Positions 1 through 7,788 of a stretch of 64,000 nucleotides of DNA are shown one piece after another (position 1 is the first letter of the stretch; every line of letters starts with the position of its first letter). The position numbers and the translations under genes were made by a program. The DNA lies in NCBI GenBank assembly GCA_038326655.1, contig JBBQKG010000014.1, positions 10,357-74,356 on the forward strand, read 5' to 3'. Below the pieces are notes generated by a model that was not told the origin of the DNA, made no database searches, and saw only the letters and a program-made list of their open reading frames with translations. Source of the stretch: JBBQKG01 sp038326655 (lineage in GTDB: Bacteria; Actinomycetota; Thermoleophilia; Solirubrobacterales; JBBDJG01).

Positions 1-41
1 GCGTGGTCGGCGGGGGCTCCTGCATCGATCCTCCTGTTCGT

Positions 42-602
42 TCAAATGGCTGTCGTGAGCGAGCCCGTCGCGGGCCGCTCGCGTTCGAAGCGCTCGACCT
101 CATCGGCGTGCTCGAGTGTGAGCGCGATGTCGTCGAGCCCCGAGAGCAGGCGCTCCCGGATCTCCGGGTTGATCTCGAACGGTACATCGCGGCCGTCGAA
201 CGACACCACCTGACGCTCGAGATCGACCACCGCCCGGTCGGCCTTCATCAACGCGTGGACCTCCTCTTCCGGCAGCCGCACCGGCAGCACGCCGACTTTC
301 GTGCAGTTCGCGTAGAAGATGTCGGCGAAGCTCGGCGCGACGACCGCCTTGTAGCCGAAGTCCTCGAGCGCCCAGACCGCGTGCTCCCGCGAAGATCCGC
401 AGCCGAAGTTCTGCCCGGCCGCGAGGATCGGCCGGCCGGGCTCGAGCTCGAGCCCCTCACGGCGCCAGTCGTAGAACAGGAACTCCCCGAAGCCACTTCG
501 CTCGATCCGCTTCAGGAACTGCTTCGGCACGATCTGGTCGGTGTCGACGTCGGCGCGGTCGAGCGCCTGGACCCTGCCCGCCACCTGGCTCACTGGTTCC
601 AC
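42..602 (-). CDS. leuD: 3-isopropylmalate dehydratase small subunit
   Basis: This is the small (swivelling) subunit of isopropylmalate isomerase, which with LeuC interconverts 2- and 3-isopropylmalate in leucine synthesis. The 186-aa protein carries the family signatures DTDQIVPKQFL near residue 21 and GCGSSREHA in the middle, at usual length. The start is GTG at 602; a second in-frame GTG three codons on is also possible, and no strong ribosome-binding site is visible. It is the last gene of the minus-strand group leuC-methyltransferase-leuD, separated from the methyltransferase by 73 bases that hold two small GC hairpins (one at 623-637). No leuB is seen in the window. Confidence 0.95.
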   Translation of the reverse strand: MEPVSQVAGRVQALDRADVDTDQIVPKQFLKRIERSGFGEFLFYDWRREGLELEPGRPILAAGQNFGCGSSREHAVWALEDFGYKAVVAPSFADIFYANCTKVGVLPVRLPEEEVHALMKADRAVVDLERQVVSFDGRDVPFEINPEIRERLLSGLDDIALTLEHADEVERFERERPATGSLTTAI

Positions 603-675
603 TGCAAACCCCCCAAGAATTGGCCGGCTTCGCCGGCGTATCTCACCCGGAGAGTCGGCCTACGGCCGCCTCCCA

Positions 676-1401
676 TCATTTCTGTCCACCAAAGATCGCC
701 AGCCCCGGCAGCTTGAAGTACACGTCTACCTGCTCGAATCCGATCTCGCGGAGCCAGGCGCACTGGGTCTCCGGGTCACAGAGGATGTCTTCGTCATGCG
801 CGTCGTCATAGGAGCGCATCACGTCCTCCTCCGGCCGCGGGTTGTCCCGCTCCCGCTCGGCGGACAGCAAGCGTTCACGGAAGAACTCGTCGAACAGGCC
901 CTCGGCCAGCCCGGCCGTCTCGACGTGCTCCCAGTTCATGAACAGGCCGCCCGGCTCGAGGAGCTCGAAGCACTCGCGGTAGAGCGCACGCTTGCGCTCG
1001 TCGGGAAGGTGGTGGATCGCAAGGCGCGAGACGACCGCGTCGACGCGATCGCCGGCGGGAAGCCCGTCGAGCCAGTCCGGCTCCGAAAGGTCCGCTTCGA
1101 CTATCTGCCAGCGCGCAGCCTCGCCCGCGAGCCGCTGCTCGGCCGCGGCCAGCATCGGCTTGGAGAAGTCCACCAGCACGCCGGTCGACTCGGGGTAGAG
1201 GTCGAGCAGCAGCTCCGCGAAGCCTCCGTCGCCGGCCCCGAGATCGATGAACCTGCGCACGTCGCGGCCTCGCCGGGTGATCAGCCGCTTCGCAAGCTCC
1301 TCCTGCACGTCGAAGAGCGGGATCAGCTTGCGCCGCTCGTCGATGAAGCCCTCGACGACGTCCGGCTTCTGCCACGCGGCCCCCGGCGCGCCCGAGCTCA
1401 C
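676..1401 (-). CDS. SAM-dependent methyltransferase, class I, coupled to leuC
   Basis: A 241-aa Rossmann-fold methyltransferase. Motif I reads DLGAGDGGF at residues 53-61, the acidic end of strand 2 is VLVDFSKPML, and a post-I motif VVSRLAIHHLPDE follows. The GTG start at 1401 overlaps the leuC stop in the four bases GTGA, so translation should be coupled. The substrate cannot be read from sequence. Its place between leuC and leuD suggests a small carboxylic acid: yeast Tmt1, in the same broad superfamily, methylates trans-aconitate and 3-isopropylmalate. That role is inference. The N-terminal ~45 residues are helical and polar with no signal peptide, so it should be cytoplasmic. Confidence 0.85.
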   Translation of the reverse strand: MSSGAPGAAWQKPDVVEGFIDERRKLIPLFDVQEELAKRLITRRGRDVRRFIDLGAGDGGFAELLLDLYPESTGVLVDFSKPMLAAAEQRLAGEAARWQIVEADLSEPDWLDGLPAGDRVDAVVSRLAIHHLPDERKRALYRECFELLEPGGLFMNWEHVETAGLAEGLFDEFFRERLLSAERERDNPRPEEDVMRSYDDAHDEDILCDPETQCAWLREIGFEQVDVYFKLPGLAIFGGQK

Positions 1402-2807
1402 TGCCAGTCCCTGATGTCGACGAAGTGCCCCTCGATCGCGGCCGCCGCGGCCATTTGCGGACTCACCAGGTGGGTGCGGCCGCCACGTCCCTGGCGGCCC
1501 TCGAAGTTCCGGTTCGAGGTCGACGCGCACCGCTCGCCCGGCTTGAGGATGTCGGGGTTCATGCCGAGGCACATCGAGCAGCCGGCCTCGCGCCATTCGA
1601 AACCGGCGCGCCTGAAGACCTCGTGGAGGCCTTCGCTTTCCGCCGCGGCCTTCACCTGCATCGACCCCGGCACGACCATCGCCCGCACGGTCGGCGCCAC
1701 CGAACGGCCCTGCACGACCGACGCGGCGGCGCGCAGGTCCTCGATCCGGGAGTTGGTGCATGATCCGATGAAGACCCGGTCCACCGCGATGTCCTCGATC
1801 GCAGTGCCGGGCTCGAGCGCCATGTAGGCGAGCGCGCGCTCGGCGGCCTCCCGGTCGGCCGGCCCCTCGAGCGAGGCGGGGTCGGGGACGCGGCCGGTGA
1901 CCGGCGCGACCATGCCCGGGTTGGTGCCCCAGGTGACCTGGGGCCCGAGTGCGGACGTGTCGATGACCACCTCGGTATCGAACTCGGCGCCCGTCTCGGT
2001 GCGCAGCTCGCGCCACCGCTCGACCGCGGCCGCAAAGTCCTTCGGCGCCGCGGGCCGACCCTCGAGGTAGCTGAAGGTGACGTCGTCGGGAGCGATCATC
2101 CCGGCCCGCGCGCCGGCCTCGATCGACATGTTGCAGATCGTCATGCGCGCTTCGATCGAGAGCGCTTCGATCGGCTTGCCCGCGTACTCGACCGCGTGAC
2201 CGGTCGCGCCCGCGGTCCCGATCTGGCCGATCGTGCCGAGGATCAGGTCCTTCGCCGTCACGCCGAAGCCGGGCTCGCCGTCGTAGGTGATGCGCATCGT
2301 CTTCGGCTTCACCTGCAGCAGGCACTGCGTCGCGAGCACGTGCTCGACCTCGGACGTGCCGACCGGCATCGCGAGCGCGCCCAGGGCGCCATGCGTCGAG
2401 GTGTGCGAGTCGCCGCACGCGATCGTGATGCCGGGCTGCGTGAGGCCCAGCTCGGGGCCGATCACGTGGACGATGCCCTGCCGCCTGCTCTGCATCCCGT
2501 AGTAGGGGATGCCGAATTCCTCGCAGTTGCGCTCCAGCGCCTCGACCTGCGCCCGGGAGAGATGATCGGAGATCGCGTCCAGGCCGGTCCGCTCGCGCGG
2601 GTCGGTCGGCACGTTGTGGTCCGCGGTTGCGAGCGTCCGGTCGGGCCGCATCACCTTGCGGCCGGCGAGGCGAAGGCCCTCGAACGCCTGCGGCGAGGTC
2701 ACCTCGTGGACCAGATGCAGGTCCACGTAGATCAGCGACGCACCGCCCTCCCCCGCGGGCGGCCGCACCTCGTGGGCTTCCCAGATCTTCTGGAACAGTG
2801 TCTTCAT
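1398..2807 (-). CDS. leuC: 3-isopropylmalate dehydratase large subunit
   Basis: Large, 4Fe-4S-containing subunit of isopropylmalate isomerase (aconitase superfamily), 469 aa. Cluster-ligand motifs are visible as GSCTNSR and CSMCLGMNPD in the C-terminal half, and GDSHTSTHGALGAL lies about residue 130. The ATG at 2807 (MKTLFQKIWEAHEV) is chosen over an upstream ATG at 2825 because a GGAGGTGGAGGG ribosome-binding site lies directly before it. It heads the minus-strand unit leuC-methyltransferase-leuD and overlaps the next gene by four bases. An XRE-cupin regulator gene ends about 50 bases upstream on the same strand. Confidence 0.96.
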   Translation of the reverse strand: MKTLFQKIWEAHEVRPPAGEGGASLIYVDLHLVHEVTSPQAFEGLRLAGRKVMRPDRTLATADHNVPTDPRERTGLDAISDHLSRAQVEALERNCEEFGIPYYGMQSRRQGIVHVIGPELGLTQPGITIACGDSHTSTHGALGALAMPVGTSEVEHVLATQCLLQVKPKTMRITYDGEPGFGVTAKDLILGTIGQIGTAGATGHAVEYAGKPIEALSIEARMTICNMSIEAGARAGMIAPDDVTFSYLEGRPAAPKDFAAAVERWRELRTETGAEFDTEVVIDTSALGPQVTWGTNPGMVAPVTGRVPDPASLEGPADREAAERALAYMALEPGTAIEDIAVDRVFIGSCTNSRIEDLRAAASVVQGRSVAPTVRAMVVPGSMQVKAAAESEGLHEVFRRAGFEWREAGCSMCLGMNPDILKPGERCASTSNRNFEGRQGRGGRTHLVSPQMAAAAAIEGHFVDIRDWQ

Positions 2808-2857
2808 ACGTCCCTCCACCTCCATACAGTGGGTGTGCGAGCGAAGCGAGTCACGCC

Positions 2858-3442
2858 CTAGCTTCTTCTCAGGCCTGCCGCGATTACCGACATGAACCGC
2901 GCCTCGCCGGCGCCGGGGTTCTCGAAGTGGTGTGGAAGGTCTGCGTCGAAGGTCACCGCATCGCCCGCGCCGAGTTCGTGCGCGACACCGTCACAGACCA
3001 GCCGCAGGCGGCCGCCGAGCACTACCGCGGTCTCGCGGCTGCCCGGCTCGTGGATCGGCGGGTCGCCCGGTCCCCCCGTGGCGGAGGCGCCGGCAAGCGT
3101 GTGCAGCGACACCTCGGCGCGCTGCCCTGGCACCGGCGGCGTCAGCACCTCGTAGTGGTGGCCGTCCGCATGGCCCCCGAGCAGCCGCTCACCGGCGCGC
3201 ACAACGTTGACGCCGTCGCCCTCGTCGAGCCGCAGCAGCTGCGAAAGCGACAGCTCGAGCCCTGAGGCGATCTTCCCGGCAACCGCCAGCGTCGGGCTCG
3301 TCTCGCCCCGCTCGACCTGGGAGAGCATCGGCGCCGACACGCCGCTGCGCTCCGCCAGGTCTCGCAGCGAGAGGTCCATCGCCTCACGCAGTGCGCGGAT
3401 GCGCGGGCCCACGGCAAGCGCTTCGGTGGTGGCAATCGTCAC
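2858..3442 (-). CDS. XRE-family regulator with C-terminal cupin domain
   Basis: A 194-aa predicted transcription regulator: an XRE helix-turn-helix (about residues 12-66, core LRDLAERSGVSAPMLSQVER) followed by a small cupin sensor domain (about 105-190, with IHEPGSRETAVVLGGRLRL and a late DLPHHFEN segment). This architecture is typical of regulators of amino-acid or polyamine metabolism that bind a small ligand in the cupin. The start is GTG at 3442. No ribosome-binding site fits; instead a palindrome and a -10-like GATAAC sit only 9 bases upstream, pointing to a leaderless, self-regulated gene. It lies directly before leuC on the same strand. Its effector is unknown. Confidence 0.9.
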   Translation of the reverse strand: MTIATTEALAVGPRIRALREAMDLSLRDLAERSGVSAPMLSQVERGETSPTLAVAGKIASGLELSLSQLLRLDEGDGVNVVRAGERLLGGHADGHHYEVLTPPVPGQRAEVSLHTLAGASATGGPGDPPIHEPGSRETAVVLGGRLRLVCDGVAHELGAGDAVTFDADLPHHFENPGAGEARFMSVIAAGLRRS

Positions 3443-3446
3443 GGCG

Positions 3447-3464
3447 CGTACGTTATCACGTACG
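3447..3464 (-). promoter_or_regulatory. Palindromic operator overlapping a -10 element
   Basis: A perfect inverted repeat, arms CGTACGT and ACGTACG with a TATC spacer, five bases from the GTG of the XRE-cupin gene. Read on the minus strand it contains GATAAC, a plausible -10 hexamer nine bases before the start codon, which would give a leaderless transcript. Overlap of palindrome and -10 suggests autorepression; this is inference. A related TACGT motif occurs again around 3961-3969, upstream of the next minus-strand gene. Confidence 0.5.
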
Positions 3465-3472
3465 TCTGACTG

Positions 3473-3925
3473 TTACGGCACGAACAGTCCCTCGACCGCG
3501 AACAGCGTGTTGTCTCCGGTCGTCTCGGCCTGGCCGTCCGCGCCGCCGTCATCGACGGGGATCTGCCCCAGCTCCCAGATCGACCGCAGGCCCTCCTTCA
3601 CGGAGCCGGGCACCACTGCCTCGACCGTCGTGGTCGTCGCGCAGGTGGACCCGATCGTGGTCGCGCCTGTCTGTGCGCACGGCATCTCGATCGCGATGCC
3701 GGTGTCCGACAGTGTCGCGGGACCCGCGCCGGTGTTGTCGTTCGTGAGGCGAGTGACGACGTTGCCGTCCGCGTTCATCGAGTAGATCTCGGAGTTGCCG
3801 TCCCGGGTGCTCACGAAGGCGATTTTGCCGTTCGTACCCGGGAACGCGGCCTTCGCTTCGGGCGCGGCGAACAGCGCGATCGCCATCGTCGCGAGCGTCA
3901 ATCCCCTTACGCTCCCACCGCGCAT
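3473..3925 (-). CDS. Short secreted TolB-like protein with one propeller blade
   Basis: A 150-aa predicted exported protein. An N-terminal signal peptide (MRGGSVRGLTLATMAIALFA, cleavage after AKA) is followed by AAFPGTNGKIAFVSTRDG and IYSMNADGNVVTRLT, one repeat of the TolB/WD40-like beta-propeller. The remainder, rich in Thr, Val and Gly, is not propeller-like. A full-length relative with the same mature start (AAFPGANGKIAF) is at 49771-50871. The protein therefore looks like a truncated or domain-swapped family member. The ATG at 3925 is chosen because it gives the signal peptide; the reading frame continues open upstream. Function unknown. Confidence 0.65.
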   Translation of the reverse strand: MRGGSVRGLTLATMAIALFAAPEAKAAFPGTNGKIAFVSTRDGNSEIYSMNADGNVVTRLTNDNTGAGPATLSDTGIAIEMPCAQTGATTIGSTCATTTTVEAVVPGSVKEGLRSIWELGQIPVDDGGADGQAETTGDNTLFAVEGLFVP

Positions 3926-3989
3926 CGAGGGCGAGCCTAGCCTTACGTTCGTGCGTTGATAAGTACGTCGTAGAGGCACGGGCGCTCGC

Positions 3990-4964
3990 TCAAAGCGCGC
4001 GCTCGAGCACCTCGCGCAGCTCTTCCGCGCCCGGCGGGTCCGGAGTGTTGCCGAGCGCCGGATGCTGGACCGCGGCGGCCACGACGTCATCCAGCACCGG
4101 AGGCTCGAACCCCAGCTCGGAAAGGCGCTCCACGCCTGTTCGCGCGGCCAGCTTCGATACACCCTGCGGGCCGATCGCCTCGTCGAGCCGGGCGAGGGCC
4201 TCGGGGGTGCGCGGCCTCATCATCGCGACGAAGTGCGGCAGCATCACGGCGTTCGTCTGAGCATGGGGCGTACCGGCGATCCGCACGATCGTCTGGCACA
4301 CGGCGTGATGGACCGCGAACCCCGCCGCCCCCGAGGCGTAGCCGGCGAGAATCGCGCCGAGCGCGAGATCCGGATCCTGGCCGGCGAGCAGGCGGGCAGC
4401 GGACAGCGCCGCCATGTCGGTGACCGGGTTGGCGAGCGGTGTGTAGAGCGACTCGATCGCATGCGCGAGCGCGTTCATCGCGCTCGCTGCGAGCTCCGGC
4501 CCGGGCGCAGAGGCCATCAGCGCCGGCTGCGCGACCACCACGGCGGGGCGCACGAGGCGCCACTCGTCGACACCGGCCGGCATGCGATGGAACGGCGTCA
4601 TCTCGGCTCCCGACAGGGTGGTCGGGATTGCCGCCGCCTGCAGCCCGTCCGCTCCCGCGATTGCCTTCGCCGAGTCGATCACGCGCCCGCCCCCGAACGC
4701 CACCACAGGGCGCCCCTCCACCCCGCCCCGCACGGCCGCCGCTGCCTCCGGGACCGGGCCGGGCGGCACCTCGAGCACGGTGTCCGCCGCTTCCACGAGA
4801 GCCGGCGCCGACTCCGCCGCCCGCGGCGTCGTCAGCAGGGCGAATTGATCGAAGCCGCGGCTCGCGAGCAGTCCGGGCGCGTCGTCGAGCGCCGACTCGC
4901 CGAAGCGGATCAGGCGCTCGCCGTCGACCCAGGTGAAGTCCCGCTGCCCTACGGCCGCGGCCGT
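3990..4964 (-). CDS. Iron-type alcohol dehydrogenase / maleylacetate reductase-like
   Basis: About 324 aa resembling the iron-containing alcohol dehydrogenase family, maleylacetate reductase branch: VVAFGGGRVIDSAKAIAG (NAD-binding), IPTTLSGAEMTPF, and a metal-site region AMNALAHAIESLY followed by FAVHHAVCQTI. The N-terminal homology begins at RDFTWVDGERL, but no in-frame ATG, GTG or TTG lies before it; the first canonical codon is deep in the domain. A strong GGAGGAGGA run inside the end of leuA sits 7 bases before an ACG codon at 4964, given here as the start only provisionally. It overlaps the leuA stop by 16 bases, so coupled translation, a rare start codon, a frameshift or a sequence error are all possible. 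Confidence 0.7.
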   Translation of the reverse strand, partial: TAAAVGQRDFTWVDGERLIRFGESALDDAPGLLASRGFDQFALLTTPRAAESAPALVEAADTVLEVPPGPVPEAAAAVRGGVEGRPVVAFGGGRVIDSAKAIAGADGLQAAAIPTTLSGAEMTPFHRMPAGVDEWRLVRPAVVVAQPALMASAPGPELAASAMNALAHAIESLYTPLANPVTDMAALSAARLLAGQDPDLALGAILAGYASGAAGFAVHHAVCQTIVRIAGTPHAQTNAVMLPHFVAMMRPRTPEALARLDEAIGPQGVSKLAARTGVERLSELGFEPPVLDDVVAAAVQHPALGNTPDPPGAEELREVLERAL

Positions 4965-6544
4965 GCGGTTTCCTCCTCCTCCGCCGCCGCCGCGGGCGTG
5001 GCCGCGAGGGCGTTCGAGAGCGCCCGCAGGTACGCGCGTCCAGACGCCTCGATCGTGTCCGTCGAGACGCTCTGGCCCGAGACCAGCCGGCCATCGTGCT
5101 CGACCAGCACGGACACCTCGCCGAGCGCGTCGGTGTCGGCCGTGACGGCGGCGACGTGGTACTCCTTCAAGACTCCCGCGATGCCCGTCGCGGCGTTGAT
5201 TGCCTGCAGGAGCGCGTCCACCGCGCCGTCGCCGGTCCCCTCCCCGCTCACCGTCTCGCCCGCCGGGGTGGTGACCTTCACCCTTGCCACGGGCGGCTCG
5301 CCCGACGCGTCGTGCAGCTCGAACCAGTCGAGGTTGTAGGACTCCGCCTGCTCGCGCACCTCGTCCGAGACGATCGCCTCCAGGTCGAGCGCGGTCACGT
5401 GCTTCTTGCGGTCCGCGATCTCTTTGAACCGCTTGAAGGCCGTGTTCAGGGCCTGGCCGTCGACCCGCACGCCGAGGTCCTCCAGCGCGTTGCGCAGCGC
5501 ATGCCTGCCCGAGTGCTTGCCCAGCACGATCGCATTGGTCTGGAGCCCGATCGTGGTCGCGTCCATGATCTCGTAGGTGGTGCGGTCCTTCAGCACGCCG
5601 TCCTGATGGATGCCGGCCTCGTGCGCGAAGGCGTTCTTGCCCACGATCGCCTTGTTCGGCTGCACGGGGTAGGCGGTCAAGCGCGAGACCAGCCGGCTCG
5701 TGCGCGCGATCTCCTGCGTCTCGATCCGCGTGTCGAGGCCGACGCTCGAGCGGCGCGTCCGGAGCAGCATCACGATCTCCTCGAGCGCTGCGTTGCCGGC
5801 CCGCTCGCCGATCCCGTTGATCGCGCACTCGACCTGCCGCGCGCCCGCCGTCAGGCCCGCGAACGAGTTCGCCACGGCCATCCCGAGGTCGTCGTGGCAG
5901 TGGACGGAGACCACCACGTCCTTCAGCTCCGGAACGAGGCGATAGAGCTCCGCGAAGATCTCCGCGTACTCGTGGGGCATCGTGTAGCCGACGGTGTCCG
6001 GGATGTTGATCGTGGTCGCGCCCTCTTCGATCGCCGCCCTCACGACCTCGGCCATGAACTCGACGTCGGAGCGGCTGCCGTCCTCCGGCGAGAACTCGAC
6101 GTCGTCGCAGTACTGCTTCGCGTGCGCGACCGCGGCCCGCGCCTGGCCGAGCACGTGCTCACGGGTGGTCTGCAGCTTGCGCTCGATGTGGATGTCGGAC
6201 GTTGCGATGAACGTATGGATCCGGGGCCGCTCGGAATGCTTGACCGCGTTCCAGGCCGCGTCGATGTCCTGCGCCGAGGTGCGGGCGAGGCCGCAGATCA
6301 CGGGGCCCTCGACCGCCTTCGCGATCGCCGCGACCGCCTTTGCGTCGCCTGGCGAGGTGATCGGGAAGCCGGCCTCGATGATGTCGACGCCGAGCCGCGC
6401 GAGCTGGTGCGCGATCTCCAGCTTCTCCTGCACGTTCAGCGAGATGCCGGGTGACTGCTCTCCGTCGCGGAGCGTCGTGTCGAAGATGTAGACGCGGTCC
6501 GCGTGCTTGCCGTTGATGCTCTGTGGGCCCTCGGGGGGCGTCAT
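4949..6544 (-). CDS. leuA: 2-isopropylmalate synthase
   Basis: Commits 2-oxoisovalerate and acetyl-CoA to leucine synthesis. The 531-aa protein has the catalytic TIM barrel (FDTTLRDGEQSPG near residue 22, metal-binding VHCHDDLGMAVANS, GIGERAGNAALEE) and the C-terminal leucine-sensing LeuA dimer domain (about 365-510), as in bacterial LeuA type 1. A tail of Ala and Glu follows. The ATG at 6544 is preceded by GGAGAAGGAG. A leucine-rich leader peptide lies just upstream, so expression is probably leucine-attenuated. The 3' end overlaps the dehydrogenase gene. Homocitrate or citramalate synthase is a less likely alternative. Confidence 0.95.
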   Translation of the reverse strand: MTPPEGPQSINGKHADRVYIFDTTLRDGEQSPGISLNVQEKLEIAHQLARLGVDIIEAGFPITSPGDAKAVAAIAKAVEGPVICGLARTSAQDIDAAWNAVKHSERPRIHTFIATSDIHIERKLQTTREHVLGQARAAVAHAKQYCDDVEFSPEDGSRSDVEFMAEVVRAAIEEGATTINIPDTVGYTMPHEYAEIFAELYRLVPELKDVVVSVHCHDDLGMAVANSFAGLTAGARQVECAINGIGERAGNAALEEIVMLLRTRRSSVGLDTRIETQEIARTSRLVSRLTAYPVQPNKAIVGKNAFAHEAGIHQDGVLKDRTTYEIMDATTIGLQTNAIVLGKHSGRHALRNALEDLGVRVDGQALNTAFKRFKEIADRKKHVTALDLEAIVSDEVREQAESYNLDWFELHDASGEPPVARVKVTTPAGETVSGEGTGDGAVDALLQAINAATGIAGVLKEYHVAAVTADTDALGEVSVLVEHDGRLVSGQSVSTDTIEASGRAYLRALSNALAATPAAAAEEEETARPRP

Positions 6545-6613
6545 GTCTGGCTCCTTCTCCTGGTGGTTGCCTATTCCTGTTGCGCTGTGCGGGACCGACC
6601 GGCCCGCGGCTTC

Positions 6614-6703
6614 CTATTCCCCCCGAAGGGGGAGGAGAAGGAGAAGGCCGAGCAGCGCAAGCGGAAGGCTCCCGAAACTAACTGCGCTGAGTGGCCTGGC
6701 CAT
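6614..6703 (-). CDS. leuL: leuA leader peptide (leucine attenuator)
   Basis: A 29-aa ORF ending 69 bases before leuA. Eleven of 29 residues are Leu, including five in a row (GLLLLLPLRGE at the end), and several are the CTT codon that this G+C-rich genome rarely uses. The last codons form a CCCCC-TTCG-GGGGG hairpin across the stop, and a second GC stem (GCGGG/CCCGC) follows before the leuA ribosome-binding site. This is the layout of a ribosome-mediated leucine attenuator. No T-run terminator is evident, so the output may be translational or Rho-dependent. Confidence 0.75.
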   Translation of the reverse strand: MARPLSAVSFGSLPLALLGLLLLLPLRGE

Positions 6704-6744
6704 CGCCAACGATCGTACTACAGCAACCTCGCGCCCCCGCGAAC

Positions 6745-6770
6745 CGGACGATCTGCTTGCAGATCGTCCG
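6745..6770 (-). terminator. Perfect 12-bp-arm hairpin after the oxidoreductase gene
   Basis: Arms CGGACGATCTGC and GCAGATCGTCCG separated by TT, five bases beyond the stop of the minus-strand oxidoreductase gene. There is no T-run. The same design recurs at 14112-14137 and 57063-57088. It probably ends or stabilises the upstream transcript and isolates the leuA leader region. Confidence 0.6.
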
Positions 6771-6774
6771 CCAG

Positions 6775-7788
6775 TCACGGGGTCAGGACCACCTTGCCGA
6801 CGTTCTTGCGATCCTGGATGTACCGGTGGGCGTCGGCCGCCCGGTCGAACGGGAACGACTCGGCGATCACCGGCTGCACGACGCAGCGCTCGATCAGCCC
6901 GACGAGCGGCTTCGTGAGCTCCTCGATCGATCCCCGGTCGTCCCACCACTTGAGCAGGTTGAGGCCCATCACGGATCGGTTCTCGCCCATCAGCTTGAGC
7001 GCGTTGAAGCGCGGCATCGTGGCCATCGCCCGGAGCGCCTTCACGAGGTTGCGCTTGTCCCCCGACAGCAGCTGCGCCGCGCCGTAGATCACGAGCCGGC
7101 CGCCGGGGCGCAGCAGCGAGTAGCTCAGCTTGAAGACGCCGAGCCCGTCGAGCACGACGTCGACGCCGTCCCCGTCCGTGATGCGCTGGACCTCGGTCTT
7201 GACGTCCTGCGTGCGGTAGTCGATCACGTGCGCGGCGCCCTGAGCGCGGATCGCATCGTGCTTCGACGCCGACGCCGTCCCGATCACCTCGGCGCCGCGG
7301 TCGCGGAGGATCTGGAGGGCCGCGATGCCGACGCCGCCCGCGGCCGCGTGGACCAGCACCTTCTCCCCCGGTCGCACGTGTGCGAGCAGCTCGATCGCCG
7401 CGTAGGCGGTGCCGTAGTTGACCGGCAGCGCCGCCGCCTCTTCGAAGCTCATGCCGTCGGGGACCATCAGCACGTTCGCGGCGTCGGCGGTGGCCAGCTC
7501 CGCGAAGCCGTTGAAGCGCGTGCCGGCCACGACCCGCTGGCCAGGCTGGAAGCCGTCCGCACCCGGGCCGACCGACTCGATCTCGCCGGCGACCTCGTAG
7601 CCCATCACGGTGGGCGGCTTGGGGGCATCCGGATAGAGGCCCACCCGCGCCATCACGTCGGCGAAGTTGAGGCCCGCGGCGTGGACGCGGATCCTCACCT
7701 GGCCCTGCCCGACCGGGGGCTCGGGCCGTTCCTGCACGGCCAGCGCTTCGTCCGGCGTGCCGTGCTTGGTGAGGACGAGCGCCCGCAT
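6775..7788 (-). CDS. Zinc-independent quinone oxidoreductase (MDR family)
   Basis: A 337-aa medium-chain dehydrogenase/reductase of the NADPH:quinone reductase / VAT-1-like branch. It has the GroES-like N-terminal domain (AAGLNFADVMARVGLYP), and the NADPH-binding motif VLVHAAAGGVGIAALQ near residue 145. The zinc-ligand cysteines of alcohol dehydrogenases are absent. The ATG at 7788 overlaps the stop of the upstream small ORF by one base; a TTG one codon earlier is also in frame. It closes the minus-strand unit aminotransferase-serA-small ORF-oxidoreductase. The substrate is unknown. Confidence 0.88.
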   Translation of the reverse strand: MRALVLTKHGTPDEALAVQERPEPPVGQGQVRIRVHAAGLNFADVMARVGLYPDAPKPPTVMGYEVAGEIESVGPGADGFQPGQRVVAGTRFNGFAELATADAANVLMVPDGMSFEEAAALPVNYGTAYAAIELLAHVRPGEKVLVHAAAGGVGIAALQILRDRGAEVIGTASASKHDAIRAQGAAHVIDYRTQDVKTEVQRITDGDGVDVVLDGLGVFKLSYSLLRPGGRLVIYGAAQLLSGDKRNLVKALRAMATMPRFNALKLMGENRSVMGLNLLKWWDDRGSIEELTKPLVGLIERCVVQPVIAESFPFDRAADAHRYIQDRKNVGKVVLTP

